64,000 nt of DNA from Drechslerella dactyloides. Lineage: Eukaryota > Ascomycota > Orbiliomycetes > Orbiliales > Orbiliaceae. Below the pieces are notes generated by a model. It saw only the letters and a program-made list of their open reading frames with translations. It ran no database searches and was not told the DNA's origin. Shown in pieces: positions 46,901 to 60,600 of the stretch (positions are counted from its first letter, which is position 1; the number at the start of each line of letters is the position of its first letter). A program made the translations under genes and the position numbers. The stretch is from the NCBI GenBank assembly GCA_020064725.1, contig JAGTWJ010000006.1, forward strand, positions 1,550,001 to 1,614,000. Direction: 5' to 3'.

Positions 46901-48095
46901 CGCGTCGCTTATGGTTTCGCTGCAGCCGCGCCTGCAGCGTCCGAATCCTCAGGTATGAGAGGGAAATGCCTGGCTAGGGCTGACTCCGTTTGAACATAGA
47001 TTAAAGATTAGATATTGAGTACGCCTTAATCGATAGGTGCAATACTCGGAACAATCGTAAACAGGAAGAACTTTGTTTTCAAGACTAATTGACAGCAAGT
47101 GCACCGTTGACCCCTGGGTCCTGTCTGTAAGTTTAAGGGATTGAAAGGACCTTTGGTTGGCCCGTATCTCGGTCCTCCTGGTGTATACTAGCAACTTTAC
47201 CACCTAGAACTCCAAAAATAAGGGACTCTATATTACGCATAACAACCATATCCCCAACGGTACGTTTCGGATCTGGGCCGACGTCTTAATTAATACTCCG
47301 AGACGTTATATTTCTGAAGCAACCTAGCACTCACCAAGGGATACGGCAAAAAGAGAAAAAAACAGGTTACAATAGTCTTGGTGATCGACAGAGCATCGTG
47401 ATCGAGATAGCCTACCCTGCCTGAGGACGATGTAGGCTTTTGGTGTAGCCAATATCTTCGTAGGATGTCATAACTTAGATATGAACATCATTGCAACGCC
47501 AAAAAAGTCATGCATTGATATAACGCTATAACACAACATCGCCAAAGCTGCCACAGTGGACCCCTGCACCTGATTCAAGTCTGTCACACGCAAGAAGTAG
47601 GGCAAGAGATATATTCGATTAAGGACCTACATTAATGCATTATGGCATCATCAAGACCGTGGATATACCCATTTCGGATTGGTATTCATCGAAATCATTC
47701 CGAAGGTTTTCCGGTTGTTCCGAGGCTACTCGTAACATATGAATGTTGGAGGCGTTGGCACTTGGCTTTATGATTATCAGAATATATGGCTATAGTTATG
47801 TCGGGGTATCAAGAATATCGAACAAGCCAGATAACAGGGTAACAGGTGAACAAATGCAAAATATCGAAAATATCCGGGGAAATTATGGTACAGGGAAATA
47901 AAGATGACAGGTACCAGATGTCAATTATGTACGCAACCATATCACCAGGAGGGCTGCCAGAGGGAATAGCAAAATGTAACTTGAAAGCAAATTAAAATGC
48001 GCCTATTATAAGGCATGCAATAGGTTTTGTCCAGGCGAAAAGTTGGTTCGCCCTTCCAGTACGACACGCTCCAGTTCACGGGTTAATGCAGCTGC
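46901..48095. other. Intergenic region, AT-rich
   Basis: No supportable gene in 1.2 kb. It contains the promoter side of the interrupted secreted-protein gene and the 3' side of the App1-type gene. Confidence 0.55.
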
Positions 48096-49347
48096 TTAGT
48101 TGCATTTGCCATTTGCGACATCGAGGTTCGTAACCTCAGCTGGATTAGTGAACACCTTCCACTTCGCTTGGGGCACAGCCTTGAACGCCGAAGCGAACCT
48201 TTCAGGAGTGTTGGTGGCGTTCTGGACCTGTCTGATCCAAATGCATTGGATAGAATCTGGGTGGCGGCGAGCACTGGTTAATCCGTTGACGGCAGTTAGC
48301 AAAAGAGGCAGTCATGATCCAAGGGTCATTTACACTGGGGAAACTTACACCTCTGCGTACGCCTCCGGGTCCTGCTGCGTGCTATCTCCGATCATCACAA
48401 ACTTCTTCTGTGGATAGTAGCTGACAAACTTCTCCATCTGCGCGACCTTGTAATCTCTAACGCCGCTGTCGTTGACAATCGCGGCTAGCAGTGCCTTCGG
48501 CTCACTGAAGGTGAGGTTCTGAGTGACTATAGGGCCCTTGGGGTATGTCTCGAAGATGAATTGCCTCAGAGATGGGTAGAACTGGTATGGCGAGCCCGTG
48601 AGATAAAGCCACTGAGGGGTGTTGAGAGCACCATTCAGTTTGGAATACAGTTGTGGCATGCCGTCGACGGCTTTGCGGTCTTCGATTAAGAGGGCTTTGA
48701 TGGCCGCTTTCTTGTCCAGGACATTGGAGACCTTGATTGTATCGTCGACATCTATGGATATCATTAGCAACATGGCGAGTTTAAGTTAACCCATTTAGAT
48801 ATTATTTACCAGAAATAACGCCAAATCCAGTAGGCGGCGAAGGGAAGAGCGTTCCCTCAAAAGCATCGGAACTGAAGAAACGCGGCACACTCCCGCTGAT
48901 GCTCTTCGGAGCAAACGAGCCATCACACTTCCCAACACCAATGCTCTTCTCCAACAGTCCTCCGGATGACGTCTCTCCAACTGAAACAGTATTGCAGCCA
49001 GCAACTTTGACATCAACCGTTATAGAACTACGAGAGATTGCAAGGAACAGCTTTGTCCGTTCCAGGAGATTGTGGGCTCCGTTTCCAACTTCGACTCCGA
49101 AAGCCTCTATAGCAGCGGTAAGAGGACCAGATATGATTTTGGTATCAATTTGACGAAGAGATGAGAACATGCGGAAGGAAGCAGTCCACTCTCCGTTCGC
49201 ATTCATAAAGGCCGGAGCATCGAATAATAGAACATTGTCCGTGATAAGAGGGGCTCCTCTAGGTAAATTCTCCGGAACCGGGATAGATAGAACGGGCGAA
49301 GCAATAGCAGCGAGTGCTACTATGGTAGCAAGCCAGTCGATATGCAT
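48096..49347 (-). CDS. Secreted protein with App1 phosphatidate-phosphatase domain
   Basis: Exons 49347-48810, 48751-48349 and 48273-48096 encode 372 residues. An N-terminal signal peptide (MHIDWLATIVALAAIASPVLS) is clear. Splicing out 48752-48809 restores VISDVDDTIKVSNVLD, the DxDxT nucleophile motif (Asp180, Asp182) of the App1 catalytic domain (DUF2183). Later motifs follow: LTGSPYQFYPSLRQFI (about 235) and MIGDSTQQDPEAYAEV (about 300), equivalent to the other HAD-type active-site loops. Yeast App1 is an intracellular Mg-dependent phosphatidate phosphatase linked to actin patches; secreted versions are found in filamentous fungi, and their substrate is not established. The N-terminal 170 residues are the usual non-catalytic domain. 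The second intron junction (GTAAGT...AACCAG) gives ARRHPDSIQCIWIRQV, also conserved. Confidence 0.88.
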
Positions 49348-52300
49348 GTTGTGCGTCGAGTAATTCGAATTGTAGTATTATGGGATATCACTTATTGTTA
49401 ATCTGCGCGTGTATACGCTGATATGAGTCCCTTGGATCTCAGATCCAGCAGATTTGACACAACGGGGACGTGCGACCCGTCTTATACTTTGCAAGGGCGC
49501 GCCTCAAAAATGCTTTAAATTTTATGGATCTTGCCCAGAAGTGTGTCGGCGAATAATACAATAGAAGGATTCAGCTGTCGATCGAACAATAATAACCCCG
49601 TGGACTGGATGGGGACATCCAACTGTTATATATCGGTGAACAAGTAAGTAACTGACTCGAGTGCCTTGCTAACTTCGTGCCATCGGGTACACCGAATGCT
49701 GGAGCAAGAGGGTCCGGTTTACATGCTGCCTGATCAAGAGAAAAAGCCCTCCCGCGGAGCGCGTGAGACACCATGTTTGCAGTGGCTGCCCAAGTAGATA
49801 CTCTCTCTTCCCCTCTGGGTCCCCGTTTAACTACCTCAAGACATCTAGTCGACCCCAGAAATTAAAACAAATCATAGAAGAATGCTTCGTGCCGAAGTCT
49901 GATCTACGTCAAAAGGGGACCGCGGTCTGCCATGGTTGTGTCTGCCGAACGGGTTGGAGGGAACATGGGACGGACAGGAACCCTCGCCAGCCAATCGTTT
50001 CCGCGTACTCTATCCCAAGAAGAGAAGTTGCGACGTCGGACGCCTATTTCATTTTATTTGGGTTCCCTGAGCCCCTAAACTTCGAGCGTGAGATTTGCTT
50101 GGAATACAATGCACGAAAACCCCGACCGCGCTGAAAACCTTCAGCTCCTGCTGTTCTCGGGGCTGTCATCAGCGCGTGCTCGGTAAACTAACACCTAGCT
50201 GAGTCTCAGATGCTATAGACGAAGCTTAAGGGCCGCTGTGGAGTTTGTTGTCTATCATGCACGCAGGTACCATATAGGCGCATGACGTCCATTTAAGAAA
50301 GACTCAGGACTCGGACGGAATTCTCAAACATCTTCATTCCACCCAAGACCAAAGCCAGAACCTAAAATTTGGACGAAAAGGAAAGGCTGAGAGAGTTCTC
50401 ACGATGCCTGAAGCTCACTGTCCTCGAAGCGGGCGTTTTATCGTACCCCTCATGCAACCATGTGGTCTGTTCAGGTCGTAATCGGGTCGACGCCTCCCTC
50501 GATACTACCCCTGCAAACCGACGCTGTTTGACCTTGACCCCAGACGATTCGCTCTGCGGCTCGCTGCTGGGCCTCACATTCCAAAAGTTGCTCACTCATT
50601 GGAGATTTCCTGCGGGATGTCAAGAGCAATACGGGATATCTTCTCCCTATAACTTATATTATCGATACAATTATTATAGTAACTGATATTATTGTTTAGC
50701 TCAACTATTTCACGACTTTCTTTATTGCACATACGCGGAACTTAGAACGCAAAGCCTATCAACAGCCAAGCGCTACACTTGATCTCGTTGGCTCTGGTTC
50801 TTCTCAAAGATGAAGCGACCGCAAGCCAAGACGCGACTGGGCAGCCAATAAAGCCTCAATATGTCGACATATCCACAGGCTCGAAGCGAGATACTAGAAC
50901 CAGCGGTCAGCTCCTAAGCACTGCCGACTCGAGGTAAATATACTCCTAGGATGAAAGGTAAACGAGCTCTCGAACCGAAATTGTATTCGTCGATGTAACA
51001 TAAAATCCCAGAACAGCTATGATGGCAAAGGAATATTCGAATCCAGCTCCTAGCTAGTCGGCCAGCCAGCCCGGCACGTGCGTTCGTCAAACCCGGTCGC
51101 CCAGTTATACGAACCCAAGGACCTCCCACAATCATATCTAAACTTAAAGGTCAACCAGGATCGACGATAAAGAGGGGCCTCAACTTCGTATCGTGGTCCA
51201 AAAGCCAGGTTTCTCTTAAAGCCGGCCCGAATGAAGCCGAACCCGAAGAAACATGCCGATGCGCATAGACTTCTTAGTTATCACGATCAATAATTTTGAC
51301 TAAGCTAAGCTTCTGCCTGATATGCATGCACGAGGTCTCCTAGGCCTCACACGCAGCTTTAGGAAGGTATCGACGTGTTGATCCTGGATTTGTGGACTTG
51401 AAGGCGCATGCACCCGGCGCTGATAACATCGAAACCAGGACGCATCGATTGTGAGCATGGACACGTGTATATAGAACGCTATAGCACGACATGCTATATT
51501 CTCCGGATAAGAGCATTTGAAAACCTAGTTCAAGCGCAATCAGCAAAGCACTTTCAAAGGCATCTTCGGAATATTATCCATGCCGCCTCAGCGGGGCCGG
51601 CCGCCAGGTCAATGTCGTGTTTGACAGTGTTGCTAACTACTAATTTGGGGAGCCAAGGGCGTGGGCTTCGTCTAATTATCGAATGCTAGTGCATATAGGC
51701 ACGCGCTGCTCGATTTACTTTTCAAAGAACCATTTAGCTATAGCTATTATAAGTAGCTTCACATGCAAATGACGAGTAATATAATAATTATTGTTATTAA
51801 AGTTCGAGACATATAAGACGGACGCTGCCGTTCGAAACAGTCACCGTAACACGCTATCCATATATGGGTATTAAAGAGGCTTCTAGCGCTGCTTTGATGC
51901 CATTCATGTTCCAGCCAATATCAAAATTTACAGAGCTCGAGAAGAAAAATAGAAGTATTGGTAATATGAGATCAATGGTGTCGAAGATTTATTCCAAGGT
52001 GCAAGGAAGACCGCGAAAATCGAAGCGGCTTCCAATGCTTGAATTACAAGAGAGATTTTTTGTGAACCTTCCCGCTGTTCTATCAATTCTATAACAAAGG
52101 AAACCGGGAGAGGGCATGATGGCGACTTGCCCTTCTCAACCTTTCTCAAGGAAGGAGCTACAGTTCTGCACCAATCCAACGCTGTAGCCAAGGAGATGAA
52201 ATAGGAAAAACGCCAGCTCAGCTATCATGGGGGGGCATGTACAAAAGAACAGAAAGAAAGAAATGCTCGCTGAACATGCTTGACGAACGATATCAAAAGT

Positions 52301-52455
52301 ATCGATGGACACAAAGAAAATATGCAAAGTTCTGCCCCTGACCGCGTATGCAAAACGTGAGGAAATATGTGATGTCATCAATACTGCGGAATGAGATGTC
52401 ATGCGGAAAATAAACCGAGTCAAGAATGAGACCGCCCAAGCTCGTCGGTTTCATA
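49348..52455. other. 3.1-kb gene-poor region
   Basis: No supportable gene. Frames such as 51864-52094 (+) and 52136-52423 (-) are short, have no domain, and the latter would fall in the 3' UTR of the next gene. Confidence 0.5.
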
Positions 52456-54633
52456 TCACCGCAACTCAGGGTGGCCAGCAACCAGTGTTACTTGCGTTAT
52501 GGAATTGATCTCCGCGGATTCCGAAATGCTCGAGGCGGTCCCGCTCATAAGGTCTTCGAAAGTAGCGATCGGGCCTGTGACGACGACCCCAGACGCTGAA
52601 GTCTTACTTCTGCGCTCCGGTGCATTTGCTAGTGCCTCGTCAGGAAGCTTAGGAAGTGGTTTCTGTCAAAATTTTCATCAGTTTCCTTGCTCATAATTTC
52701 TTATATAAGAACGAAGAAAGCATCGGTAGGAATGAACTTACATTATCGAAGGGTGTGCTCTGCCGTACAAACCCACCCGCACTAGACCTAGTTCCATTGG
52801 ACCGGGCCGTCACCGCTCCAGCTCGGCTTCCCGTACTCGGATGCTTCGCGTGCTTCGCGTTATTGTAGGAGTCAATTGTAACATGCCCGGACCCATTCTT
52901 CGACTTGACAGACGGCGAAGCGGTCTCAGATCTTCGCAGCGCCGCGGGACTTCGGGGATCCGTAACTGCTGGGCCCATGGATCTGCTCCTCTTGGGCGCT
53001 ACGGTGGATGACCGTGGGGCTCTTTCAGAGAAGGTAGTTTTGTTTGATTGTGTGCTCTTTGCTGACGGAGAGGTTTCCCCTGATCGTTGAGACGACCTAT
53101 TCGATCGTGGGTGCTGCTCTTCTGCCTTATGCTTTTCTTCTGCCTTCCGCGCGGCAGCGGCTTTATAAACGGCACTACGTACAATCTTCTCGTCCAGGAG
53201 CTTGTATTGAGCTGTGAAACCCGTATCCTCGGTCGAGCTCCGTTTGGGTACGGGCGGGGCCGAGTGTTCATAGTACAGCGAGGAGGTTTTGGTCGCAGCC
53301 GCCGAGCTGGGTGGTCTGCATTTCCGTTTCGGCTGCAGGGAGAACTCTTCGATGATTGGAGAGCTGAAAATCGTGATGGAATCCGCTTTCTCCGGACGAT
53401 CGGCAACCATGAAGGCGTTAGGATTCCGGGATCTTGGGGAAGACTGCGAGGAGACAGGGGCTGATGCAGAAATGACGACAGGCTGCCTGCTGCCAGCGCC
53501 CGCCAGTCGAGCGACCATGATGACAGAGTCTCGGTTCTTGTCATCGCCGAAACAGGTGGAGCAGTCGCTACCTGCTTTCGCTATATGTCGACGAACCTCT
53601 TTACTTGGAGGCTGAATAGATCGTCTCTTGGCGACTTGCCTTTTGGATGATATCCGCATGATGTTACCAGCCGCCAGTCTGACCCTTAAAGGCTGGCGGG
53701 AATTTGTCTGGCTCGGCTGTCTCGAAACCGTGGTCGGTGCCTGCATGATCACCCTGCTAGACCGCTTGCTCTTAGCCCTTCGTCTCTGGCTCAACTTCCT
53801 CGAGTTTGTCCTTGCCATTGCCGAAATATGCGTGACGGGGCCCTGTGAGACGACTGGTTCCGGTGGCGGTAAAGGCTGTTGGGCTGGTTGGCTTGAGCTG
53901 GAGCTCAAATTGACAATGCTGATGACATTGAGCACTGTATTCCATAGAGTCCCCCTCCGCTTTCTCTTGGGTTGCGACTCCCTCGGCGAAGTTCCATTGT
54001 CTTGCGCAAATTGACCTCCATCGAACATATTCGGGGTATCATAGCCAACATTTGCGTGTCGATTAATCAGTCTTGGTCTATTTTCTCTAGACGAAACTGC
54101 TTTCGGATTCGATATCTCGGTCTTCGGCCCATCTCGTGACCTTGGCGCCAGCCTATCCCTTATTGTCGTAGGGCCCGATGTCTCAGGCTTAGGAGAGGGC
54201 TGCTTTCGAGTGTCCTCCGATTTCGTATGGACGACTATCGAGCAATCGGCGTGGGCGAACCTCTCCCAGTTGTCGGCGTTAACAGCGTCATCGGTTTCGT
54301 ATATGGTGATAGTTGGTGGGAGCGCCATTGAGCAAAACGTAGGCCCAAACAATCTCTGAAGTGTCACTATTAACCCCTGTGAGAGTAATAAGATAATACG
54401 GTCAGCTTAAGGAACGAGGACTGGTTAGCGTAAGTGGTTTGAAGTTGATATTTATATACCTCCCAGGTTTGCGCCTTCTCAAAAGAGACAATGTAGGGGC
54501 TGTAGTATGGAGCTACGAGAATCCTCATTCTTGCTGACGATGGGTCGGCCGGGGTGCTGTAAGTTGATTCCCGTGATGGAGAGGCAGGTCCTGTGGGGAC
54601 TAGTAGTGTCCGTTCTCTGGTTACCGATGCCAT
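52456..54633 (-). CDS. Large basic, Ser/Pro-rich disordered protein
   Basis: Exons 54633-54460, 54376-52742 and 52662-52456 encode 671 residues. The first junction (GTATAT...CTCACAG, 83 nt) joins FEKAQTWE to GLIVTLQRLFGPTFCSM, a smooth hydrophobic stretch at about 50-75 that may be the only ordered part, perhaps a small N-terminal domain. Most of the rest is Arg/Ser/Pro-rich low-complexity sequence with basic clusters (RRRAKSKRSSR, KRKRRG) that could be nuclear signals. A helix with Ala/Glu/Lys (YKAAAARKAEEKHKAEEQH) lies near 450. The second junction uses a perfect donor GTAAGT (52741) and acceptor TTTGACAG, leading to a tail ending VAGHPELR. Without this junction the frame stops 16 codons later. 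I do not recognise the family. Confidence 0.72.
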
Positions 54634-57600
54634 TGTTGGAATGGTGGAGATACGTAAGTTTATAAGCTGTCTCGACCACACGAAGGAAAAGAAACAGGTC
54701 ACGATAACCTGGAGACAATGAAGAAGCAAAAGAAAAAAAAAGAACAGGCGAATGCAAAGAGTCAAGACAATGCCGAAATTGTCTACGATTATTTGTTATT
54801 TTGAGTCCGTGGGTAAGAGCAGAATTCCAGAAATCAGAGACAGCCTATTAACAGGTTCCCGTGCCCGTCAATTACCTGAAGCGACTTAATGCAGGAACCG
54901 CAGCGACGATGCGGACATCCGTATGTGTGCGAAATTGTGTTTCTTCGTACGACATGAACAAAATAAGCTAGGGCGACAGTAGGGGCTTGTGCCTGCTTGT
55001 GCAATGGGGTACTACTGCAGCTGCTGGGTGGTGCAAGTGTACGCGGACGGAGGGTTCTCCCATATGTTGCGGATCCGGTTCCAAGAAGACGGGATTCTGA
55101 AATGTTGTATGTATGAACGAAGACGTGGTTCTAGCTGTTCAAGCCCAAGAGTTTCGTTCAAGCTCAAGAGTTTTGTTCGTGAGTGCGTGCGTGAGGACCC
55201 AGCCAGCAAATGCCCTGCTCGAGGGTGACGAACTATAGTTCCTTATGTTTGACGGTGTCTCGTTTCAGAACTGGTCTCGCGGCTCCGTCATACTCTATGC
55301 GAGAAAGAGCTCTCTCGTCTGTCCGGGGCGGTGCCTCTGCGGCTTGCCCAAGCTAGCGAGCTGCGTCTGTAAGGATAGCGATGGGTCCTTAGAAGGTTAG
55401 TTGAGCCCGAAGTTCCGGCTCAGGCTAGTGGCTGGGGTGGATGTGTTGGAGATGTCGTCGAGGCAGCCCAGCTGGCTGGCAGCTTGGTGTTGCAGCTCGT
55501 GGTCGAATCACGGCAGCCTCGAATTCGAGCTATCGCTATCCCTCAACCGACGCGATCCCAAGCTCCCTTCCCGAAACCTCCAGCTTGCGTTAATTCACCC
55601 AGTCCCAGACCGATTCGATTCGACTGTTGGCTCGCTGACCAGCAGAGCAGAAACTGAAGCACAAGCTATCAGGCAGCAGATTACGATTCCTCGACCGATT
55701 CGGGCGGAACTCGACGGGCCGAAATCAGAATGGTCGGGTTTGATTTCTTTTGATAGCAGTCTCGTCTTGACTCAAGTCCCGGACTGGCAAGTTCAAAATT
55801 ATTTTGCTACCTCTCTAAGACACTGCTGAGGCCCCCAAGGATGCCGGCGACAGTCGAATGCAGTATCCTGTGCAGGAAATGTAAAGCCGATACAGCGGTA
55901 CAGCCACTAGACCAGGCAGCCTTTCCAGAGTACCAACAGGTTGCGATCCAGAAACGGGATTGACTGGAATTCGCAATCCAAGCGAGAAAGCTATCAGGAG
56001 AGTCGACCAGCTCTAAAACCCGATGTTGCAGGTTGGTATTTTCGTTCAAGAATCCCGGATTCTTTCGACTTCGCCCGGGGCTGGAAACAGAATGTTACTG
56101 AAGTGGAATCGATAGGCGAAATCAACCGCTGGATATTCGAAAGTACGTCGACGTCGACGGAAGCCCCGCTGCGCTTACCGTAAGCAGTGCAATTAATTGG
56201 GGAAATTGAAAGAGAACGGGTGGAAAGAGGGCGCAGAGATACCAAAGAAATAATATCTCGCGGCCGCCAGGTAACTAGCAGGTAGGTACCAAGTCGAGAG
56301 GTTACGGGTACTTTTTTTTCGCAAAATGCAAATCCTATGCATGCATTATCCGCATATATGTCGCACGAGTTCCGTTTGCAAAGCAATAACCCCGGCGCGT
56401 GCCAGCGCAAACAGCAAGGAGTCAAAATGAAATAAATTAATCGAACGGGGAAAGAATAAAAAAAGAATCAAGCAAAAGAGTGACAAGAATAGCGATCGGA
56501 TACCAGCGAATGAAAAGATGCAGTTGATGGAGAAGTCACAGCTTAACTCACAAACCAAAAAATCCTAAGCAGCAGAACGGAATCAAGACTTTGAGAGTAA
56601 GCTGGATAATAGCGTGGAAAGTGAGTACCCACAACGTTAAAAAGACAAGGGCAAGATGCACGAGCGAGCCCAAGCTGGTGATGGACGAGGGGTTCTGCCG
56701 TGGGTATGGGCTTGTTTGAGGATGGTTCCTTTTTTTGGACCAACGGCCCCAGCTTCGTTCAAGAGCGGACTGCAGCACTGGAGCAGTGCTTGGTCCAAAT
56801 CAAAATTACAAGTGTGGTGGTTGAGGTAGTGGAAACCCTCCAACGGATAATCAATTTGGCCGTATTATGATCCACGGTCCTTGCTGCTCACATGCATACT
56901 CTGTCCGAGCAGAAGAAAAACGAACGTGGCCAAGGGTTAGTTTTTGTTGAAGAACCAATCCATGGAACTGAATAACGAAAACCACGTCAGCGAGCACCGG
57001 CGGTCGGGTGATCCATCCTGCAGGAAGGATAAACGATGGCTTGCAAGTGCAAGGGAACGGGACGCAAGGATATCACGGCTTCGAGTTAATTTAGGCCAGG
57101 CCTCGTCGGTAGGAGAAGCCGGGTGTGGGACAACTGGGCAACTGCTCTTCTTCGTTCCGCGAGCATGACGAAGAAATACCTCTGGATGATGCGTAGGCAC
57201 ATGCCCTGTCAAACTTCCCGTCGCCGACAACAGCGATCCCGACTCTCTTCCGGGTAGTGCTACAGGGGTTCACGTCGGAATAGTCAAGAGGGTTCTCGGA
57301 TTGGTCCTCTAACTGGATTTCGAGGAGCCGTTAATTTCGCTGACAGCTCGCCCGATCAACCGATTGAGGTTGGTCCCGCAAGCTAAACCCACACCAATTC
57401 TATCGAGATCCAATCCAGCAACCTCCTCAATTCAAGCCATGCCTGCTGCCCTTGCGTTGCAATGTTGGCAGCGATGTCTGTTACAGCCTCAGCGCCTGCA
57501 GTGGAGGCATTTACAAATCGCCGTCTACATCTGTATGTCCAATCGGTCAGGGATATACTGATGGAAAGACGGACAGAAACACCAGAAACTGTTTTCAGCT

Positions 57601-60600
57601 ATGGGGTTATCAACGTATCGACCGTTCCCGATTGATTCTGATTAATTCCCCTCGCTTCTGACAAATAGTCTTATCCCCAAGCTGATATATTCGACTCGCG
57701 GCAGAATTATGAGGCAGCGACATTCGAAGTGTACGGAGGGCACATGCCCAGACGCTGTCTTCGATACTGCAGCAGCTTTACCTAGAACGATCAATCACGG
57801 CTGAAAAGCAGGAGGCTGCTGTCGTTACGAACTGCTAGCGTCATCTGGGAAGAGTAAGGGGCGGGTAAGCCGAAAGGCCTCCTGCAGACTGCTCGAGTGG
57901 CGATATCTCACTTTAGGTGCTCTCTTCAATACACTGGCAGGTTTGAAGGAAGCACGCAGGGGCCCTGAGGCGTTGAATTATTATTTTGGCGAGATCTAAG
58001 CTTTTGGCCAGCAGTCATTTTATTCATTACAGTCGACAAGCCCCTTGTCGTTGTGGAATATTCCACGAAAGGCCAATATAATGGACCATGCACGGCACTT
58101 CAAAAACAGCCACGATCTCAGCCTGAACGGATAGTGTGTCAGCGCGCCAACCGACCATCCGAAAGGCGAAGGGTTTGGTTTCGGTCTCTGTCGCTAGGAA
58201 ATTCAAACGCCACTTTCGCTCCTGCGAAGAATATTAACCTCCGATGCACCAGGCAGATGGAGGATCGACAGAATCAGAGTGGGTGAATGGGTGGAATGGC
58301 CTTCACTTGCGCTTAAGCGACGCCTTATTTGCGGCCGGGTGGGTCCACTTGCTGAACGAGGCTCCACCCACACGGTGAAGACAGGGGACAAGCCTGCAGA
58401 ACTGTCAAGCAAGGGCGGCACAAAGTCTCCAAAATGAATGCTGCCAGTGGTGCTGGCCTGCGATCTTGAGCTTGAGCAAGTTTCAAGCCGTTTCAGGACC
58501 AGCAAGGAGGAGAAAACGTTATCTATAGGATACCTCATCGACCGATTCTATCCGTCCAGCCATCCTTTGACGCTCACATGATATCTTCCTGGCACGGGAA
58601 TGACACTATTAGCTACTCCAGATTGCTATCGCGAACTGCGCGAGGGTGATTAAACCAACGACCAACCTCAAGATTTCATTGTCCTGACTCGAGCCGCGCG
58701 CACCACAATATTAGAACCAACAGAAGCGTGGCCGCCAATGCAATCAACGCGAATCAATCACGGTTCTATCACAGTGGAGCGCACAATTGGTCTGGAAAGT
58801 AATATCGATATCGCGTACTAAACCTTCTTCGAGACGAAGATCCGGCGTGAAAAGCTGCTGGTGTGCTTTTATCGCACAGCACCGTCATCCTACTGGCTGG
58901 CCATGACTCCACTCAAATGTGACATGTCGGCCTCGGCCGCATGCCATTATTAACCGATTGTGCCAGAGAGCCACTCGACCGATAAACGGATGGATCTAGG
59001 CTGACCTGCTTGCAATCCATCGAAAACGTTCGTCCAACGGTAGCCTCAATGCCAAACCCAACGGCAACTACCGCGATGTCGAAGCGCAGGCATCCAGTTC
59101 TGCAAGGCCGTTAATTCTGCCCACGCACACTCGCTACCTGGGTTTGTGCAGAGTCCTAACCGGAGTTACGAAGCTCGCGCCGCCCCTAACGTTATGCCTT
59201 AATCTGACTTGCATTTTTTGCCTGTATGTCCACCTGTATTCTCTTACCGACGTGCATGCACGTCGATATGTACGCACGCCTCTTTTCATGCGTGCGCGCC
59301 CGCTGCCTAGTTTCTTCTGCGCGTTGGCTGTAACGTTACGGACGCAGCTCGAGTTCATGATCTGCGGCCAGCATGCCCGCGAGCAATGCAGCCACAGCCG
59401 GAAGCCCAGGTCCCGTAATAGAATTCGAACTTTACCCCATGCATGCGCATGAGAGTTGCAGAAAAAGTACCATACCCGGATAGCGATACGTGTATGCAGG
59501 TATACAACATTTACCAACGTTGTTTTAAGGCTGAATTCAGGACTGTTGGTACATACATACAAGGCGCGCGGAGCAGATGCTGGATCGGCTCAGCAAATGC
59601 GATACAGAATGTTGCAAGTTGGATGCGCTGCGAATGTTATGATACGATCCCTATCCGTCTTCCGTCCATACGGATAGATATAATATTGATTATGTGATAT
59701 CTCGCTCCCGGCCGATTGCGCGAAACACGGCTCGCGCCAGATTATGATCATAAGGAAAACTATTTGAATTTTCGATCCGCTAACTACGGAAAACTGACCA
59801 TGCAACATGTATAGTACATGTTCATTCTGCTAAGCGTCTAGTCGAATATATACCGTAAGGTACTGCTACATGCGTAGATGTGAAACGAGGTCTCAAAGAT
59901 GCCAATTACTCGCAGATATACATACGGTTATGGCACGCATTGACCGGAGATAACGATAGCCGCTGCCATGTGTGCCCGAGATTAGAACCACGCTATCTCC
60001 TAGCTATTCCTATACTGTCAATTCGCTATTATATTGGATTAGTTGACTATCAAGTTGTAGAGATACTAATTTATAGTTGTCGAATAAGATATTGTCTCAA
60101 GTTATTAATTATTTACGGACGCGCTAATCGATCGAAACATTAGCAGCGTCGAATATTGATCATTTCGCTATAATAGGTAGGATATTAACATGATATCTAA
60201 CCTCGCTGCGGCCGCTCGTGCATTTCGAACGACGTCTCCTCTGACACACGCGCCATCCCGAATTCGCGAAGGCTAGGACGTACGTCGACATGATAGAACG
60301 TTTCTAAAACAGCCAAATGCCTCTGTCGTACCGGTACCTGGATACCCTCTAGTCCCTCCGTCCGTGTCTGGCCCGCGAGACCATCTAGCCCCACCGCTAC
60401 CAAAATTTATATTCCAAGTGCTGCTCTGCTGCAAGGCGTCTGGCTTGCGAGACAATGCTAACGTGCTTATGCGAAGAATATCAATTAACGGACCTGGGAT
60501 CGAGGCTATGAAGAACCGAGATCGCCTCGTCTCAGATTGCGCATGTGGATAGCCCATTTCATGCACCGATGATATACATAGATACTGTACAGCCGCATAC

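Noticed and set aside
51864..52094. 76-codon Lys-rich plus-strand frame
   Set aside because: Short, no homology I recognise, opposed by a minus frame of similar length.
57364..57661. Frames with several Cys residues
   Set aside because: Two frames overlap, no signal peptide, and Cys spacing is not repeated.
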